This document shows, piece by piece, positions 1 through 8,359 of a stretch of DNA of 64,000 nt; the first letter of the stretch is position 1; each line of letters opens with the position of its first letter. Position numbers and translations under genes: made by a program. The stretch is from JAGQKC01 sp965223675. GTDB taxonomy: Bacteria; Nitrospirota; Nitrospiria; Nitrospirales; UBA8639. The notes under the pieces are model-generated. The model worked only from the letters and a program-made list of their open reading frames with translations. It was not told where the DNA came from and did not search any database. The stretch is from positions 2,418,001 to 2,482,000 of the forward strand of contig OZ245013.1 in NCBI GenBank assembly GCA_965223675.1, in the 5' to 3' direction.

Positions 1-76
1 TCCCGTAGGATGAAAAACTCATATTAGGGCAGAAATATTCAATTCGCATTCGCGATCATTGATCTATGGTCTGTGC

Positions 77-337
77 ATGGACATTCAAGTCAACGGAGAG
101 AGCCAAACACTCCAAGATGGCCTTACGGTCACCGATCTCCTCAATCAATTGGACATTCGTACCGAACAGGTCGCCGTCGAGCTCAATTTAAAAATTCTGG
201 ACCGCAATGATTTCTCTCAATCGGTTCTGCAACATGGTGACACCGTGGAAATTCTGAGTTTTATTGGAGGAGGAGCTGAGGAGTCATCGCAAGAAAACCT
301 CGTTTCTTATCAACCAACACTCAGAAAAGAAGGTTAA
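77..337 (+). CDS. thiS: Sulfur carrier protein ThiS with C-terminal tail
   Basis: ThiS carries the sulfur for the thiazole ring of thiamine as a C-terminal thiocarboxylate and works with ThiG. The ubiquitin-like fold is recognisable from MDIQVNGE at the start to VEILSFIGGG. I start at ATG 77; an upstream in-frame TTG at 59 would only add six poorly fitting residues. The thiG gene follows 10 bases downstream, which supports the call. ThiS normally ends at or near the Gly-Gly used for adenylation. Here about 20 residues (AEESSQENLVSYQPTLRKEG) follow the glycines, so either the tail is cleaved before use or the protein is atypical. The family assignment is firm; the meaning of the tail is inference. 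Confidence 0.88.
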   Translation: MDIQVNGESQTLQDGLTVTDLLNQLDIRTEQVAVELNLKILDRNDFSQSVLQHGDTVEILSFIGGGAEESSQENLVSYQPTLRKEG

Positions 338-347
338 TAATTAGACT

Positions 348-1121
348 ATGACAGACGACCATTTAATGATTGCCGGACGAGAATTTAAGTCTCGCCTCTG
401 GGTTGGGACCGGAAAGTATAAAGATTTTCATGAAACCAAAAAGGCCATCGACGCGGCTGGGGCTGATGTGGTAACCGTCGCCGTTCGCCGAGTCAATATT
501 ACTGACAGAAATTCAGAAAATCTTCTAGATTACTTAGACCCAAAAGACTATACGATTCTTCCAAACACCGCTGGCTGTTATACGGTTGAAGATGCTCTTC
601 GTTATGCACGACTCGCTCGAGCGGCCGGTGTTTCAGACCTCGTCAAACTCGAAGTCATTGGTGATGAGCGTACTCTGTTTCCTGACACCGCAGGACTGAT
701 CGAAGCCGCAAAGATTCTTGTTAAGGAAGGCTTCATCGTCTTACCTTATACCAATGACGACCCCATCGTCGCGCAAAAACTTGTTGATGTTGGCTGCCCA
801 GCTGTCATGCCATTAGCCGCTCCAATTGGTTCAGGACTCGGTATTCGTAACCCTTATAATTTAAAAATTATTCTTGAAACAATTAAAGTTCCGATTGTCG
901 TCGATGCCGGCGTTGGAACGGCATCGGATGCAGCCTTAGCTATGGAGTATGGCGCAGATGCCGTTTTGATGAATACGGCTATCGCTGGAGCCAAAGACCC
1001 CATCATGATGGCCGAAGCCATGAAATTAGGGATTGATGCGGGACGATTAGCATATAAAGCTGGCAGGATCCCAAGAAAACTCTATGCAACGGCAAGTAGC
1101 CCGATAGAAGGCATGCTCTAG
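348..1121 (+). CDS. thiG: Thiazole synthase ThiG
   Basis: ThiG condenses deoxyxylulose 5-phosphate, dehydroglycine and ThiS-bound sulfur to thiazole phosphate in the cytoplasm. The 257-residue length is normal. Family landmarks run in order: RLWVGTGKY near residue 16, VTVAVRRVN, the TAGC segment near residue 74, KLEVIGD, PLAAPIGSG near 160, and the phosphate-binding VVDAGVGT and VLMNTAIAGA segments. It lies 10 bases after thiS and clearly belongs to the same operon. thiE follows after an AT-rich inverted repeat. No thiH or thiO is seen in the window, so the dehydroglycine source is outside it. Confidence 0.97.
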   Translation: MTDDHLMIAGREFKSRLWVGTGKYKDFHETKKAIDAAGADVVTVAVRRVNITDRNSENLLDYLDPKDYTILPNTAGCYTVEDALRYARLARAAGVSDLVKLEVIGDERTLFPDTAGLIEAAKILVKEGFIVLPYTNDDPIVAQKLVDVGCPAVMPLAAPIGSGLGIRNPYNLKIILETIKVPIVVDAGVGTASDAALAMEYGADAVLMNTAIAGAKDPIMMAEAMKLGIDAGRLAYKAGRIPRKLYATASSPIEGML

Positions 1122-1131
1122 GATTATAATG

Positions 1132-1244
1132 TAAAGTTAAAAATGCAAAATGTAAAATTATGCAAGAGCAAGAATGGAGAAATCGTTCATCTAAAAGCTT
1201 TTCTCTTCATTTTTCAATTTGAAGTTTGCACTTTTAATTTTTTC
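1132..1244. repeat. AT-rich imperfect inverted repeat between thiG and thiE
   Basis: An arm at about 1134-1160 (AAGTTAAAAATGCAAAATGT and onward) is roughly the reverse complement of about 1211-1242, with a 50-base spacer. Such 'taaaa-tgcaaaa' palindromes occur as dispersed intergenic elements in many genomes. It could fold in the thiG-thiE transcript. No open frame and no strong terminator are seen. Confidence 0.5.
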
Positions 1245-1254
1245 TAGCGCTTGA

Positions 1255-1887
1255 ATGACCGAAAAAATTCTCCCTCGCCTGTATGTCGTCACCAACCGTC
1301 ACCAAACACCTCAACGCCCCCTTCGTTTGGTCGTTCAAGAAACACTTCGTGCAGGAACAAAATTTGTTCAGCTTAGAGAAAAAGATCTCGACACATGTCA
1401 ATTGTTAAGCCTCGCCAAAGACTTGCTCCCTGATGTTCATCGACATCATGCGATACTTCTAGTGAATGATCGGGCTGATATCGCACAATGCATTGGTGCC
1501 GATGGCGTTCACTTACGATCCAACAGTTTACCCATACCGCACGTACGACGGCTTCTAGGCCCACAGGCATTGATAGGTAAGTCTACTCATTCTCTAGACG
1601 ATGTTCTTGCCGCAGAAGCTGAAGGGGCTAATTTTCTTGTCCTTGGCCCAATTTTTGATACCCCTTCCAAGAGGTCCTATGGCCCCCCCCTTGGATTAAG
1701 GGTATTGGAAGAAGTCTGTAAACAATGCTCAGTTCCCATTTATGCCATAGGGGGAATGACTCCAGAACGAGTGAGAGAGGTCAAACTTGCAGGAGCATAT
1801 GGAGTGGCCGTCATCTCTGCCATACTGGAATCCATGAATATCGCATCTGTCACTCGCCAATTCGTCAATGCACTTGAACCTTCATAA
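1255..1887 (+). CDS. thiE: Thiamine-phosphate synthase ThiE
   Basis: ThiE joins the pyrimidine and thiazole halves to thiamine phosphate. At 210 residues it is the usual length for this TIM barrel. Visible landmarks are LYVVTNR at the start, VQLREKDLD near residue 40, the Asp-containing LVNDRADIA segment, DGVHLRS, GKSTHS, LGPIFDTPSK near 130, and YAIGGMTPE followed by GVAVISAI at the phosphate-binding end. The ATG at 1255 begins the recognisable protein. It probably belongs with thiSG despite the 130-base spacer. Thiamine synthesis is also touched by yjbQ further along the window. Confidence 0.95.
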   Translation: MTEKILPRLYVVTNRHQTPQRPLRLVVQETLRAGTKFVQLREKDLDTCQLLSLAKDLLPDVHRHHAILLVNDRADIAQCIGADGVHLRSNSLPIPHVRRLLGPQALIGKSTHSLDDVLAAEAEGANFLVLGPIFDTPSKRSYGPPLGLRVLEEVCKQCSVPIYAIGGMTPERVREVKLAGAYGVAVISAILESMNIASVTRQFVNALEPS

Positions 1888-2110
1888 GTCAAGTCTTTCT
1901 TCAACAATGAGTAGCATTTATACAGATGTCCTCGGTTGACCCTTTTGAAAATCGAGTGATAAGATATTTTTACTTCTGACAGTTCGCATGGCTTGAGAAA
2001 CGATGACTTTTTTTGAATAGGTATAGATAAAGATCGCAGCAATTTATATCTAAGCTTTCTCTCCTAAGTCCTGCCGGAAACATCCACAACCAATTATAGG
2101 TGGAACGACT

Positions 2111-3793
2111 ATGGGGATGAGAAAACAGGATAACCCAAACAGTGAAGAAGTAGAAAAACTCCGAAGTGAATTGGAGTCGATGGAGACTGAAATGCATCAG
2201 CTCTATGACTCCCGCCAACAACTTCGTCAGTCGCAACAGCAAAACGAACGTCTCGTCTCGAGCCTGCAAGAAGCCAAAGTCCAAATTGAAGCATTACGAA
2301 AAGAGGTAGAAAAACTTACCGCTCCGCCCTCAAGCTTCGCCATTTTCTGTAGCCTGAATCAAGACGAAACGGCCAACGTGTCAGTGTCCGGACGAAAAAT
2401 GCGCGTCAACATTCACCCCTCTCTCGCGAGTCAAGAGTTTCGTAAAGGTCAAGAGGTGATCCTCAACGAAGCCCTCAATATTATTGAAACACGAGGCTAT
2501 GACCCTCAAGGGGAAGCTGTTCAATTAAAACTTCGACTTGATGATCAACGTGCATTGGTCAAACTACGCCACGATGAAGAACGCGTCGTTGAAGTTGCAC
2601 AATCCTTACAACAAGAGACTCTGAGTGTTGGCGATATTCTCCTCTTTGAACCGCGTTCCGGGTACATCACCGAAAAACTGCCAAAATCTGAGATGGAAGA
2701 ACTCGTACTAGAGGAAGTCCCCGATGCAAACTATGAGCAAATTGGAGGATTAGAAAAAGAACTGATACAGGTCAAGGACGCCGTGGAGTTACCCTTCCTT
2801 TACCCTGACCTCTTTGCCGAGCATCAACTGTCTCCACCCAAGGGTATCTTACTCTATGGCCCTCCTGGATGTGGCAAAACGTTGATTGCAAAAGCTGTCG
2901 CCAACTCGATTGCTCATAAATTGAAGCATCTGACTGGAAAAGAAGTTCGAAGCTATTTCCTTCATGTCAAAGGACCTGAATTATTAAACAAATACGTCGG
3001 TGAGTCTGAACGCCAGATTCGTGAAGTGTTTGCTAAAGCTAAAGAGAAAGCCTCTCATGGCTATCCAGTTATCGTGTTCTTTGATGAAATGGATGCCTTA
3101 TTTCGAACACGAGGTACTGGCATTTCCTCAGATGTGGAATCGACCATTGTTCCACAATTTCTTGCTGAAATCGATGGAGTTGAAAGCTTGCGAGATGTGA
3201 TCGTGATTGGTGCGAGCAATCGTCAAGACCTCATCGACCCAGCCGTATTACGACCTGGTCGATTAGATGTCAAAGTGAAAATTCCTCGACCAGATAAGCA
3301 GGGAGCAAAGGAAATACTCGGAAAGTATCTGACTTCAGATCTTCCATTCTCTAAGATCGAACTCGATCAACAACAGAATGATTCGAAGCAGCTGGTCGAG
3401 CACCTCATCACGTTAGCCGCTGATGCCCTGTATGCACGATCGGAAGAAAACCGTTTCCTAGAAGTGACTTACGCCAATGGAGAAAAGGAAACGTTTTATT
3501 ATAAAGACTTTGCGAGTGGCGCCCTCATCGAAGGCGTCGTCTCTCGAGCGAAGAAGATGGCCATCAAACGTACCATTGCCACAGGAGAAAAAGGTATTGT
3601 CGCTGAAGATCTTCTGCAGGCCATCCGAGAAGAATTTAAGGAACAAGAGGATCTTCCGAATACGACCAACCCTGATGACTGGGCAAGAATCGCTGGGAAA
3701 AAAGGCGAAAAAATTATTCATGTGCGAACGTTAACCGAACAACCTTCCGAATCACGAGAAATAGAAACAGTCAGCGTCGGTCATTATTTCTAA
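2111..3793 (+). CDS. arc: Proteasomal AAA+ ATPase (ARC/Mpa)
   Basis: This ring ATPase unfolds tagged proteins and feeds them into the 20S proteasome. The order of parts is as in Mpa/ARC: a Pup-binding coiled coil at residues 10-72, tandem OB folds to about 200, then an AAA+ domain with Walker A GPPGCGKT at 250-257, Walker B FFDEMDALF near 325, and sensor GASNRQDLIDPAVLRPGRLD. The C-terminus is GHYF, with the penultimate Tyr that proteasome activators use to dock on the alpha ring (GQYL in Mycobacterium). ATG 2111 follows AGGTGG. It leads the locus, with dop 51 bases downstream. The symbol could equally be mpa. Confidence 0.96.
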   Translation: MGMRKQDNPNSEEVEKLRSELESMETEMHQLYDSRQQLRQSQQQNERLVSSLQEAKVQIEALRKEVEKLTAPPSSFAIFCSLNQDETANVSVSGRKMRVNIHPSLASQEFRKGQEVILNEALNIIETRGYDPQGEAVQLKLRLDDQRALVKLRHDEERVVEVAQSLQQETLSVGDILLFEPRSGYITEKLPKSEMEELVLEEVPDANYEQIGGLEKELIQVKDAVELPFLYPDLFAEHQLSPPKGILLYGPPGCGKTLIAKAVANSIAHKLKHLTGKEVRSYFLHVKGPELLNKYVGESERQIREVFAKAKEKASHGYPVIVFFDEMDALFRTRGTGISSDVESTIVPQFLAEIDGVESLRDVIVIGASNRQDLIDPAVLRPGRLDVKVKIPRPDKQGAKEILGKYLTSDLPFSKIELDQQQNDSKQLVEHLITLAADALYARSEENRFLEVTYANGEKETFYYKDFASGALIEGVVSRAKKMAIKRTIATGEKGIVAEDLLQAIREEFKEQEDLPNTTNPDDWARIAGKKGEKIIHVRTLTEQPSESREIETVSVGHYF

Positions 3794-3844
3794 CTTTCGA
3801 CATACACTCATCATCTGGAACTTGAGGCTGACAATGGAGGAGTT

Positions 3845-5320
3845 TTGCACCGAATCCTAGGCACGGAAACAGAATTTGGCATTCTTGCCAAGGGTTCTGA
3901 ATATTTTGATCCTGTCACGGACTCCATTCGACTCATTGGACACTTTCCTTTTCTCCCTGCACCACATGGAATTTGGGACTACGACAATGAATATCCGTTC
4001 CTTGACGCCCGAGGATTTATCGTAGAAGGCGAGCCAGAACGCCCCAATCCCCTCCATAATCGACAACTGAACAAACTTCTCCTTAATGGAGGACGCCTCT
4101 ACGTCGACGGGGCTCATCCGGAATATTCCACGCCCGAATGCAGTCATCCACTCGAACTCCTTGCTTACGAACGGGCTGGAGAACGAATCATTCATGCCTG
4201 TTTACAGTCCCTTCATTCAACGCAAAATGAAGGGACCATTTTTGTCTATAAGAACAACTCTGATGGAAAGGGAAATAGTTACGGCTACCATGAGAACTAT
4301 CTTCTTTCCCGCTCAGTGCCATTTGACAAAATTGCTCAAACCCTCATTCCATTCTTTGTCACTCGCCAAATCTATACCGGTGCAGGGAAGGTTGGAGCAG
4401 AAAACAACACCGACGTCGTGGACTATCAAATCTCTCAACGATCTGACTTTTTCGAATGTGTGATGGATTTAAACACGATGGTGAAACGGCCCATCATCAA
4501 CACACGCGATGAACCGCACACGGAACAAAAAAAGTATCGTCGGCTACATGTGATCGTCGGAGATGCCAATATGGCAGAAATCCCCACCTATCTCAAACTC
4601 GGCACGACCGCGATCATCATGGAAATGCTTGATGCCGGATGGGAATTCCCTAAGATCGTCCTTCAAGATCCCGTTCAAGATATTAAGACTGTCTCCCGTG
4701 ATCTTACAGTAAAAACCAGCCTGAAATTATCCAATGGTCACTCGGCATCTTCAATAGATATCCAACGGACCTATCTCAAGGCTGCATTTGATTTTTATAA
4801 CACTCGCGACCTTCCGCCAGGAACGAAAGAAGTTTTGGTGTCTTGGGAGCGAATACTCGACAAACTTGAACAGGATCCTACTCAACTGCACCGTGAGCTT
4901 GATTGGGTAGCCAAGCACCAGATGATCCAGTCCTATATGGATCGTAAGAAATGTCGCTGGAACGACCCACGCGTTGCCCTACTTGACCTTCAATATCATG
5001 ACATGCGTCCGGATAAAGGCTTGTATTACACTCTTGAGCGAGGGAACCGCATTGATCGTCTGCTTCAAGATTCTGATATTGAACATGCCCTTGTCGAACC
5101 ACCCGTCAACACTCGAGCTTATTTTCGCGGAGCCTGTCTCAAGCAGTTTCCGGAAAATGTGTATGGCATGAGTTGGACGTCGGTACTCTTGGATCAAGGC
5201 AATGACCGCATAAAAAGAATACCCCTCATGGACCCCCACCGTGGAACGCGTGCCTTGACCAATGATCTCCTTGAAGGCGTCTCGACTGTCGAGCAACTTC
5301 TCGACAAACTTTCAGGATAA
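3845..5320 (+). CDS. dop: Deamidase/depupylase Dop
   Basis: Dop removes Pup from substrates and, in many species, deamidates Pup before ligation. This carboxylate-amine ligase-like protein has the ATP-site motif GTETEFG at the N-terminus, then a Dop-loop region between residues 25 and 45, and WDYDNEYPFLDARGF. LYVDGAHPEYSTPEC carries the catalytic Asp (residue 88), followed by YKNNSDGKGNSYGYHENY, INTRDEPH and RLHVIVGDANMAE. The TTG start at 3845 sits just after GGAGG (3837-3841) and gives the expected MHRILGTE terminus. The Dop-type loop and closer match to Mycobacterium Dop separate it from the PafA paralogue downstream. The space to prcB is only 28 bases, so pup is not here. Confidence 0.95.
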   Translation: MHRILGTETEFGILAKGSEYFDPVTDSIRLIGHFPFLPAPHGIWDYDNEYPFLDARGFIVEGEPERPNPLHNRQLNKLLLNGGRLYVDGAHPEYSTPECSHPLELLAYERAGERIIHACLQSLHSTQNEGTIFVYKNNSDGKGNSYGYHENYLLSRSVPFDKIAQTLIPFFVTRQIYTGAGKVGAENNTDVVDYQISQRSDFFECVMDLNTMVKRPIINTRDEPHTEQKKYRRLHVIVGDANMAEIPTYLKLGTTAIIMEMLDAGWEFPKIVLQDPVQDIKTVSRDLTVKTSLKLSNGHSASSIDIQRTYLKAAFDFYNTRDLPPGTKEVLVSWERILDKLEQDPTQLHRELDWVAKHQMIQSYMDRKKCRWNDPRVALLDLQYHDMRPDKGLYYTLERGNRIDRLLQDSDIEHALVEPPVNTRAYFRGACLKQFPENVYGMSWTSVLLDQGNDRIKRIPLMDPHRGTRALTNDLLEGVSTVEQLLDKLSG

Positions 5321-5348
5321 ACCCCAGAGCTTGCTCTAAAGGACATTC

Positions 5349-6194
5349 ATGAAATCCAATGACCTCAACATTTCACAGTTCTCCCCTGATCATTGTTCGA
5401 GTTTTTTTCAATTTCTTTCCACACATCGACCAGAGCTCACACCCAATTCACGATGGGGACAGCCCGTTGTTCAACAAACCGGGCCAAACCCACTGAGTGC
5501 TTTACCATATCCTTCTCCTCTGACACACGGGACCACGGTTCTGGCCTTTAAATATGAACGGGGAGTCATTATTGCCGGAGATCGTCGTGCGACTGAAGGA
5601 TTTCAAATTGCCGAGAATCGAATGGAAAAAGTATTTACAACTGATGATTATTCAGCGATGGCGATTGCTGGAGCTGCAGGTCCCTGCGTGGAAATGGTCA
5701 AACTTTTTAGCATTGAGCTTGAACATTACGAAAAACTTGATGGCGTGCAGTTATCCTGTGAAGGTAAAGCCAATCGCCTGGGGCAAATGGTCAAAGCTAA
5801 TCTACCTTTGGTCATGCAAGGCCTTGTCGTCATTCCTCTGTTTGTCGGCTACGATACCAAGCGAAAACAAGGCCGTATTTTTAAATACGATATTACAGGC
5901 GGTCGATACGAAGAAACAGAATTTCATTCAGTGGGATCTGGTGGAAAAGATGCACGGCTCATGCTTAAAGAACGATTCAAAAAAAATTTAGCCGAACAAG
6001 AGGCCGTTCGAGTCGCCCTGCTCGCGTTAGCGAATGCCGCTGATGAAGATGTTGGGACTGGAGGGCCAGATCCCATTCGACGGATCTACCCGACGATGAA
6101 ATTAGTCAGCGCCCAAGGCGTCCAAGATATTCAAGAAGCCACCCTGGCTACCCTGTGGGACGAGTGTATCCAAACTCGAACGAAGGAGCACTAA
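5349..6194 (+). CDS. prcB: Proteasome beta subunit PrcB
   Basis: This is the catalytic subunit of the 20S core. A propeptide of 61 residues ends in LTHG, and cleavage would expose Thr62 as the N-terminal nucleophile (TTVLAFKY). Counting from that Thr, Asp17 (AGDRR) and Lys33 (EKVF) are both present, so the active site is complete. Further landmarks are IAGAAG, LELEHYEK-like IELEHYEK, NLPLVMQGLVV and GTGGPDPIRRIYPT. Length and propeptide size resemble Mycobacterium PrcB. It lies 28 bases after dop and 3 bases before prcA, an arrangement that implies coupled synthesis of the two core subunits. Confidence 0.97.
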   Translation: MKSNDLNISQFSPDHCSSFFQFLSTHRPELTPNSRWGQPVVQQTGPNPLSALPYPSPLTHGTTVLAFKYERGVIIAGDRRATEGFQIAENRMEKVFTTDDYSAMAIAGAAGPCVEMVKLFSIELEHYEKLDGVQLSCEGKANRLGQMVKANLPLVMQGLVVIPLFVGYDTKRKQGRIFKYDITGGRYEETEFHSVGSGGKDARLMLKERFKKNLAEQEAVRVALLALANAADEDVGTGGPDPIRRIYPTMKLVSAQGVQDIQEATLATLWDECIQTRTKEH

Positions 6195-6197
6195 TTC

Positions 6198-6881
6198 GTG
6201 GCACTTCCCTACTATGTTTCTCCAGAACAAATGATGCAGGACAAGGCGGAATATGCCAAAAAAGGGATTGCCAAAGGACGATCTATTATTGCCATTGAAT
6301 ATGAACAAGGTTTGTTACTCGTTGCGGATAATCCCAGCGCTTCCTTATTCAAAATTTCTGAGGTGTACGATAATATCGCCTTTTCAGGAGCTGGGAAATA
6401 TAGCGAGTTTGAAAATCTTCGAAAAGCCGGCATCCAACATGCTGATCTCAAAGGCATGATGTACAGCCGAGAAGACGTCACGGCCCGCTCATTAGCCAAT
6501 GGATATTCGCAAACTCTCGGAACTATTTTTAGTCAAGAACTCAAACCATTCGAGGTTGAACTGTTACTCGCTCAAGTCGGCGAAGAACCAGGTCGAAACG
6601 AGCTGTATCGGATCGCCTTCGATGGAAGTATCGTGGACGAGCAACGGATGACCGCCATTGGTGGACGCGCTGAAGCCTTGCTAACATTTCTTCGAAACGA
6701 AAGTTCAACAGAACCTCAAACTCTACCTAGTGCCCTCGCGCTCTGCAAAAGGGCGTTCGAACAGATCACCGAACAGCCAATCACCGATGAAGGGTTGGAA
6801 GTCGCTATTCTCGATCGTGCCAAATCTGGTCGAAAGTTTCGACGAATTCCCTCCCCTGAAGCCAAAACACTGCTGTCTTAG
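6198..6881 (+). CDS. prcA: Proteasome alpha subunit PrcA
   Basis: The alpha subunit forms the outer, gating rings of the 20S core. The start MALPYYVSPEQMMQDKAEYA matches the family's gate segment, followed by GIAKGRSIIAIEYEQG, ENPS-like ADNPSASLFKISEVYDN, YSQTLGTIF and YRIAFDGSI. The catalytic Thr of beta subunits is absent, as expected. GTG 6198 is the start; AAGGAG at 6184-6189 lies inside the end of prcB. The 227-residue length is slightly short of actinobacterial PrcA, because the acidic C-terminal tail is missing. Confidence 0.96.
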   Translation: MALPYYVSPEQMMQDKAEYAKKGIAKGRSIIAIEYEQGLLLVADNPSASLFKISEVYDNIAFSGAGKYSEFENLRKAGIQHADLKGMMYSREDVTARSLANGYSQTLGTIFSQELKPFEVELLLAQVGEEPGRNELYRIAFDGSIVDEQRMTAIGGRAEALLTFLRNESSTEPQTLPSALALCKRAFEQITEQPITDEGLEVAILDRAKSGRKFRRIPSPEAKTLLS

Positions 6882-6985
6882 CTGTTGTTGGCAAAGCAAC
6901 AAACCCGTTGTTCTGACATTGAAGATTGAGCGAATGGGGTGTATGCTGAATGTAACGCAACCTCCATCAGCAGACAGGTTTCACC

Positions 6986-8359
6986 ATGAAACGCATATTT
7001 GGACTTGAGTGCGAATATGGCCTCACCTTTTCCCCAAACGGTCGCGTCTACTTGCCCATTGAAAAAATTCTTGGATACATTTTCGAAGGGTTGATTCCTA
7101 ATAGTTGGCCTTCCAACGCGTTCTTGGCTAATGGCGCTCGGTTTTATCAGGACACGGGATGCCATCCTGAATATTCTACACCTGAATGCGATGATCTCTT
7201 TGACCTCGTCATGCACGATAAAGCTGGCGAACGAGTCCTGGAGGCATGCTTACCCATCGCCGAAGACCGATTACGAGAAGAAGGGCTTTCAGGAAGTATT
7301 TTCATTTTCAAGAATAATACCGACTCGTTGGGCAATACCTATGGATGCCACGAAAACTTTCTCATGCGTCGAGACGTGGACTTTTGGAAAGTCGCTGAGC
7401 AATTGATCCCCTTCTTTGTGACACGGCAAATCTTTTCGGGTGCTGGCAAGATTTTGAAAGTATCTGGAAAACCACAATACTTTATCTCGCAGCGTTCTCA
7501 ACATATTCATGAAAAAACTTCTTCATCGACAACATCGTCTCGAAGTATCATTAATACCCGAGATGAGCCACATGCCGACGCAGAAAAATATCGACGTCTC
7601 CACATTATTCTCGGAGACTCAAACATGTCAGAGTTCGCAACTTATCTGAAAGTCGGCACGACCGACCTGGTCTTATCGATGATCGAAGACAAGTTCATGA
7701 TTCCGAACATTGAACTAGATGAGCCCGTGAAAGCCATTCGTGATATCTCAAAAGACGCAACGCTGAAAAAACGAATCAAACTCGAAGATGGTCGCGAACT
7801 CACTGCCCTCGAGGTTCAACGAATGTATTGGGAACGAGCGAGCCAGTATCTCGACACACAGCCTCATGATAAGATCATGCATGATGTATTAATTGAATGG
7901 GAACGAGTTTTGGATCGACTGGAAGACTCGCCTATGCTTCTCGTTCGAGAACTCGACTGGGTTACCAAGAAATGGCTCATGGAATCGTATATAGAGAAAA
8001 AGGGATGCGATTGGGATGATCCCCGTCTCGCCATGATGGACCTTCAATACCACGACGTCAATCAACAACGAGGCCTCTATTACCTGCTGGTGGGACGAGA
8101 TGGTATACGAAAAGTCGTTTCTGAAGAGGCTATTGAACGCGCTCGAAATATTCCGCCTCAAACAACTCGTGCTAAAGTGAGAGGAGATTTCATTCGCTTC
8201 GCAAGAGCAAAAAATCGCTCATACACGGTAGATTGGACTTATTTAAAGCTTAATGGGTATTGGGAAGAAACCATTCTCTGCATGGATCCCTTTTGTGCTT
8301 CTAATAGGAGGGTTGAGGAACTCCTCTCTCAGATCCCACATACGAGACTCAAGACATGA
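6986..8359 (+). CDS. pafA: Pup--protein ligase PafA
   Basis: PafA joins the C-terminal glutamate of Pup (or the Pup-like UBact) to lysines of target proteins using ATP. MKRIFGLECEYG begins the ATP-binding fold. FYQDTGCHPEYSTPEC holds the catalytic Asp (residue 56), and FKNNTDSLGNTYGCHENF, INTRDEPHADAEKYRRLHIILGD-type and TTRAKVRGDFI motifs follow. At 457 residues it lacks the extra loop of Dop and matches Mycobacterium PafA more closely than the Dop gene upstream does. It lies 104 bases after prcA, a gap with no convincing small gene. Its stop overlaps the next gene by 4 bases (ATGA). Confidence 0.95.
   Translation: MKRIFGLECEYGLTFSPNGRVYLPIEKILGYIFEGLIPNSWPSNAFLANGARFYQDTGCHPEYSTPECDDLFDLVMHDKAGERVLEACLPIAEDRLREEGLSGSIFIFKNNTDSLGNTYGCHENFLMRRDVDFWKVAEQLIPFFVTRQIFSGAGKILKVSGKPQYFISQRSQHIHEKTSSSTTSSRSIINTRDEPHADAEKYRRLHIILGDSNMSEFATYLKVGTTDLVLSMIEDKFMIPNIELDEPVKAIRDISKDATLKKRIKLEDGRELTALEVQRMYWERASQYLDTQPHDKIMHDVLIEWERVLDRLEDSPMLLVRELDWVTKKWLMESYIEKKGCDWDDPRLAMMDLQYHDVNQQRGLYYLLVGRDGIRKVVSEEAIERARNIPPQTTRAKVRGDFIRFARAKNRSYTVDWTYLKLNGYWEETILCMDPFCASNRRVEELLSQIPHTRLKT

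Noticed and set aside
1..76. Possible end of a TPP riboswitch ahead of thiS
   Set aside because: Only CCCGTAGGATG is seen; the conserved 3' element (GGCGUAGGGA type) and the rest are not in the window.
1888..2110. Small ORF that could be Pup/UBact before the ATPase
   Set aside because: All frames meet stops within about 10-20 codons; no Gly-Gly-Glu/Gln end.
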